From: Azoarcus sp.
GTDB lineage: Bacteria > Pseudomonadota > Gammaproteobacteria > Burkholderiales > Rhodocyclaceae
Direction of reading: 5' to 3'
Length of the DNA stretch: 5,856 nt
NCBI GenBank assembly: GCA_031285365.1
Contig: JAITWP010000013.1
Coordinates: forward strand, 1-5,856
The notes under the pieces are model-generated. The model searched no databases and was not told the DNA's origin. It saw only the letters and a program-made list of their open reading frames with translations. The position numbers were made by a program, and so were the translations under genes. Shown here one piece after another: positions 5,730 through 5,856 of this stretch (its first letter is position 1; each line of letters opens with the position of its first letter).

Positions 5730-5856
5730 TGAACTGCCCCCCAAAAGTTGGACAGTTAAAGACAGCTAAAGCAGTCGGTTCGGCTGCCCGAGGACTGAGT
5801 TCTGTACTGAACAGGGCTCAGTCCTCTTAGTTTGCTCTTGATACGGTGATGATTGT
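5730..5856 (-). mobile_element. IS3-family insertion sequence, one end (partial, runs off right edge)
   Basis: The element begins TGAACTGCCCCC at 5730. The stretch to 5754, ending AAAAGTTGGACA, has the look of an IS3-family terminal inverted repeat with the usual TG at its tip. Inward, on the minus strand, lies the 3' end of an OrfB transposase gene, so this is the element's right end. The subgroup looks IS150-like, but this rests on memory of similar ends. The other end, the target duplication and orfA are outside the window. Confidence 0.85.
5756..5856 (-). CDS. IS3-family transposase OrfB, C-terminal end (partial)
   Basis: The last 32 codons and TAA stop of an IS3-family OrfB, the DDE (rve) transposase that joins the element to new DNA. 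The residues NHHRIKSKLRGLSPVQYRTQ match the hallmark end of this family, in which a basic stretch leads into SPVQYR. A 12-residue tail (SSGSRTDCFSCL) follows. The stop codon lies 2 bp inside the inner edge of the terminal inverted repeat, as is common for IS3 elements. The catalytic DDE residues lie beyond the window, so whether the gene is intact cannot be judged. Confidence 0.87.
   Translation of the reverse strand, partial: NHHRIKSKLRGLSPVQYRTQSSGSRTDCFSCL

Overview
The window looks like a piece of a GC-rich proteobacterial chromosome, most likely betaproteobacterial. The clues are a YajR-like MFS gene directly upstream of ssb, GC-rich palindromic intergenic repeats of the kind seen in that class, a long-form transaldolase and a Fe-type superoxide dismutase. 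The genus cannot be read from the sequence.

Layout: From 1 to 2828 three genes lie on the minus strand, in the order MFS transporter, ssb, metH. metH encodes the homocysteine-binding module of cobalamin-dependent methionine synthase and runs off the left edge. The MFS gene and ssb are 36 bp apart and probably share an upstream extended -10 promoter. ssb and metH are separated by 131 bp that contain two tandem 40-bp palindromic repeat units. From 2951 to 3735, also on the minus strand, is a TacA/TacT-type toxin-antitoxin pair: a DUF1778 ribbon-helix-helix antitoxin followed by a GNAT acetyltransferase toxin. It has a near-consensus promoter crossed by three hexamer repeats at exact 15-bp spacing, a good candidate for the autoregulatory operator. 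Divergently, on the plus strand, sodB (iron superoxide dismutase) and tal (transaldolase) are 28 bp apart and probably cotranscribed. After tal comes a single inverted copy of the palindromic repeat. It is abutted, and apparently cut, by the end of an IS3-family insertion sequence whose OrfB transposase C-terminus runs off the right edge.

Function: Most genes are housekeeping: methyl transfer to homocysteine, ssDNA binding, superoxide removal and the non-oxidative pentose phosphate pathway. The accessory content is the toxin-antitoxin module, the palindromic repeats and the IS. I found no clearly new multi-gene system. The points most worth a second look are the 15-bp operator array, the repeat family and the IS inserted in it.
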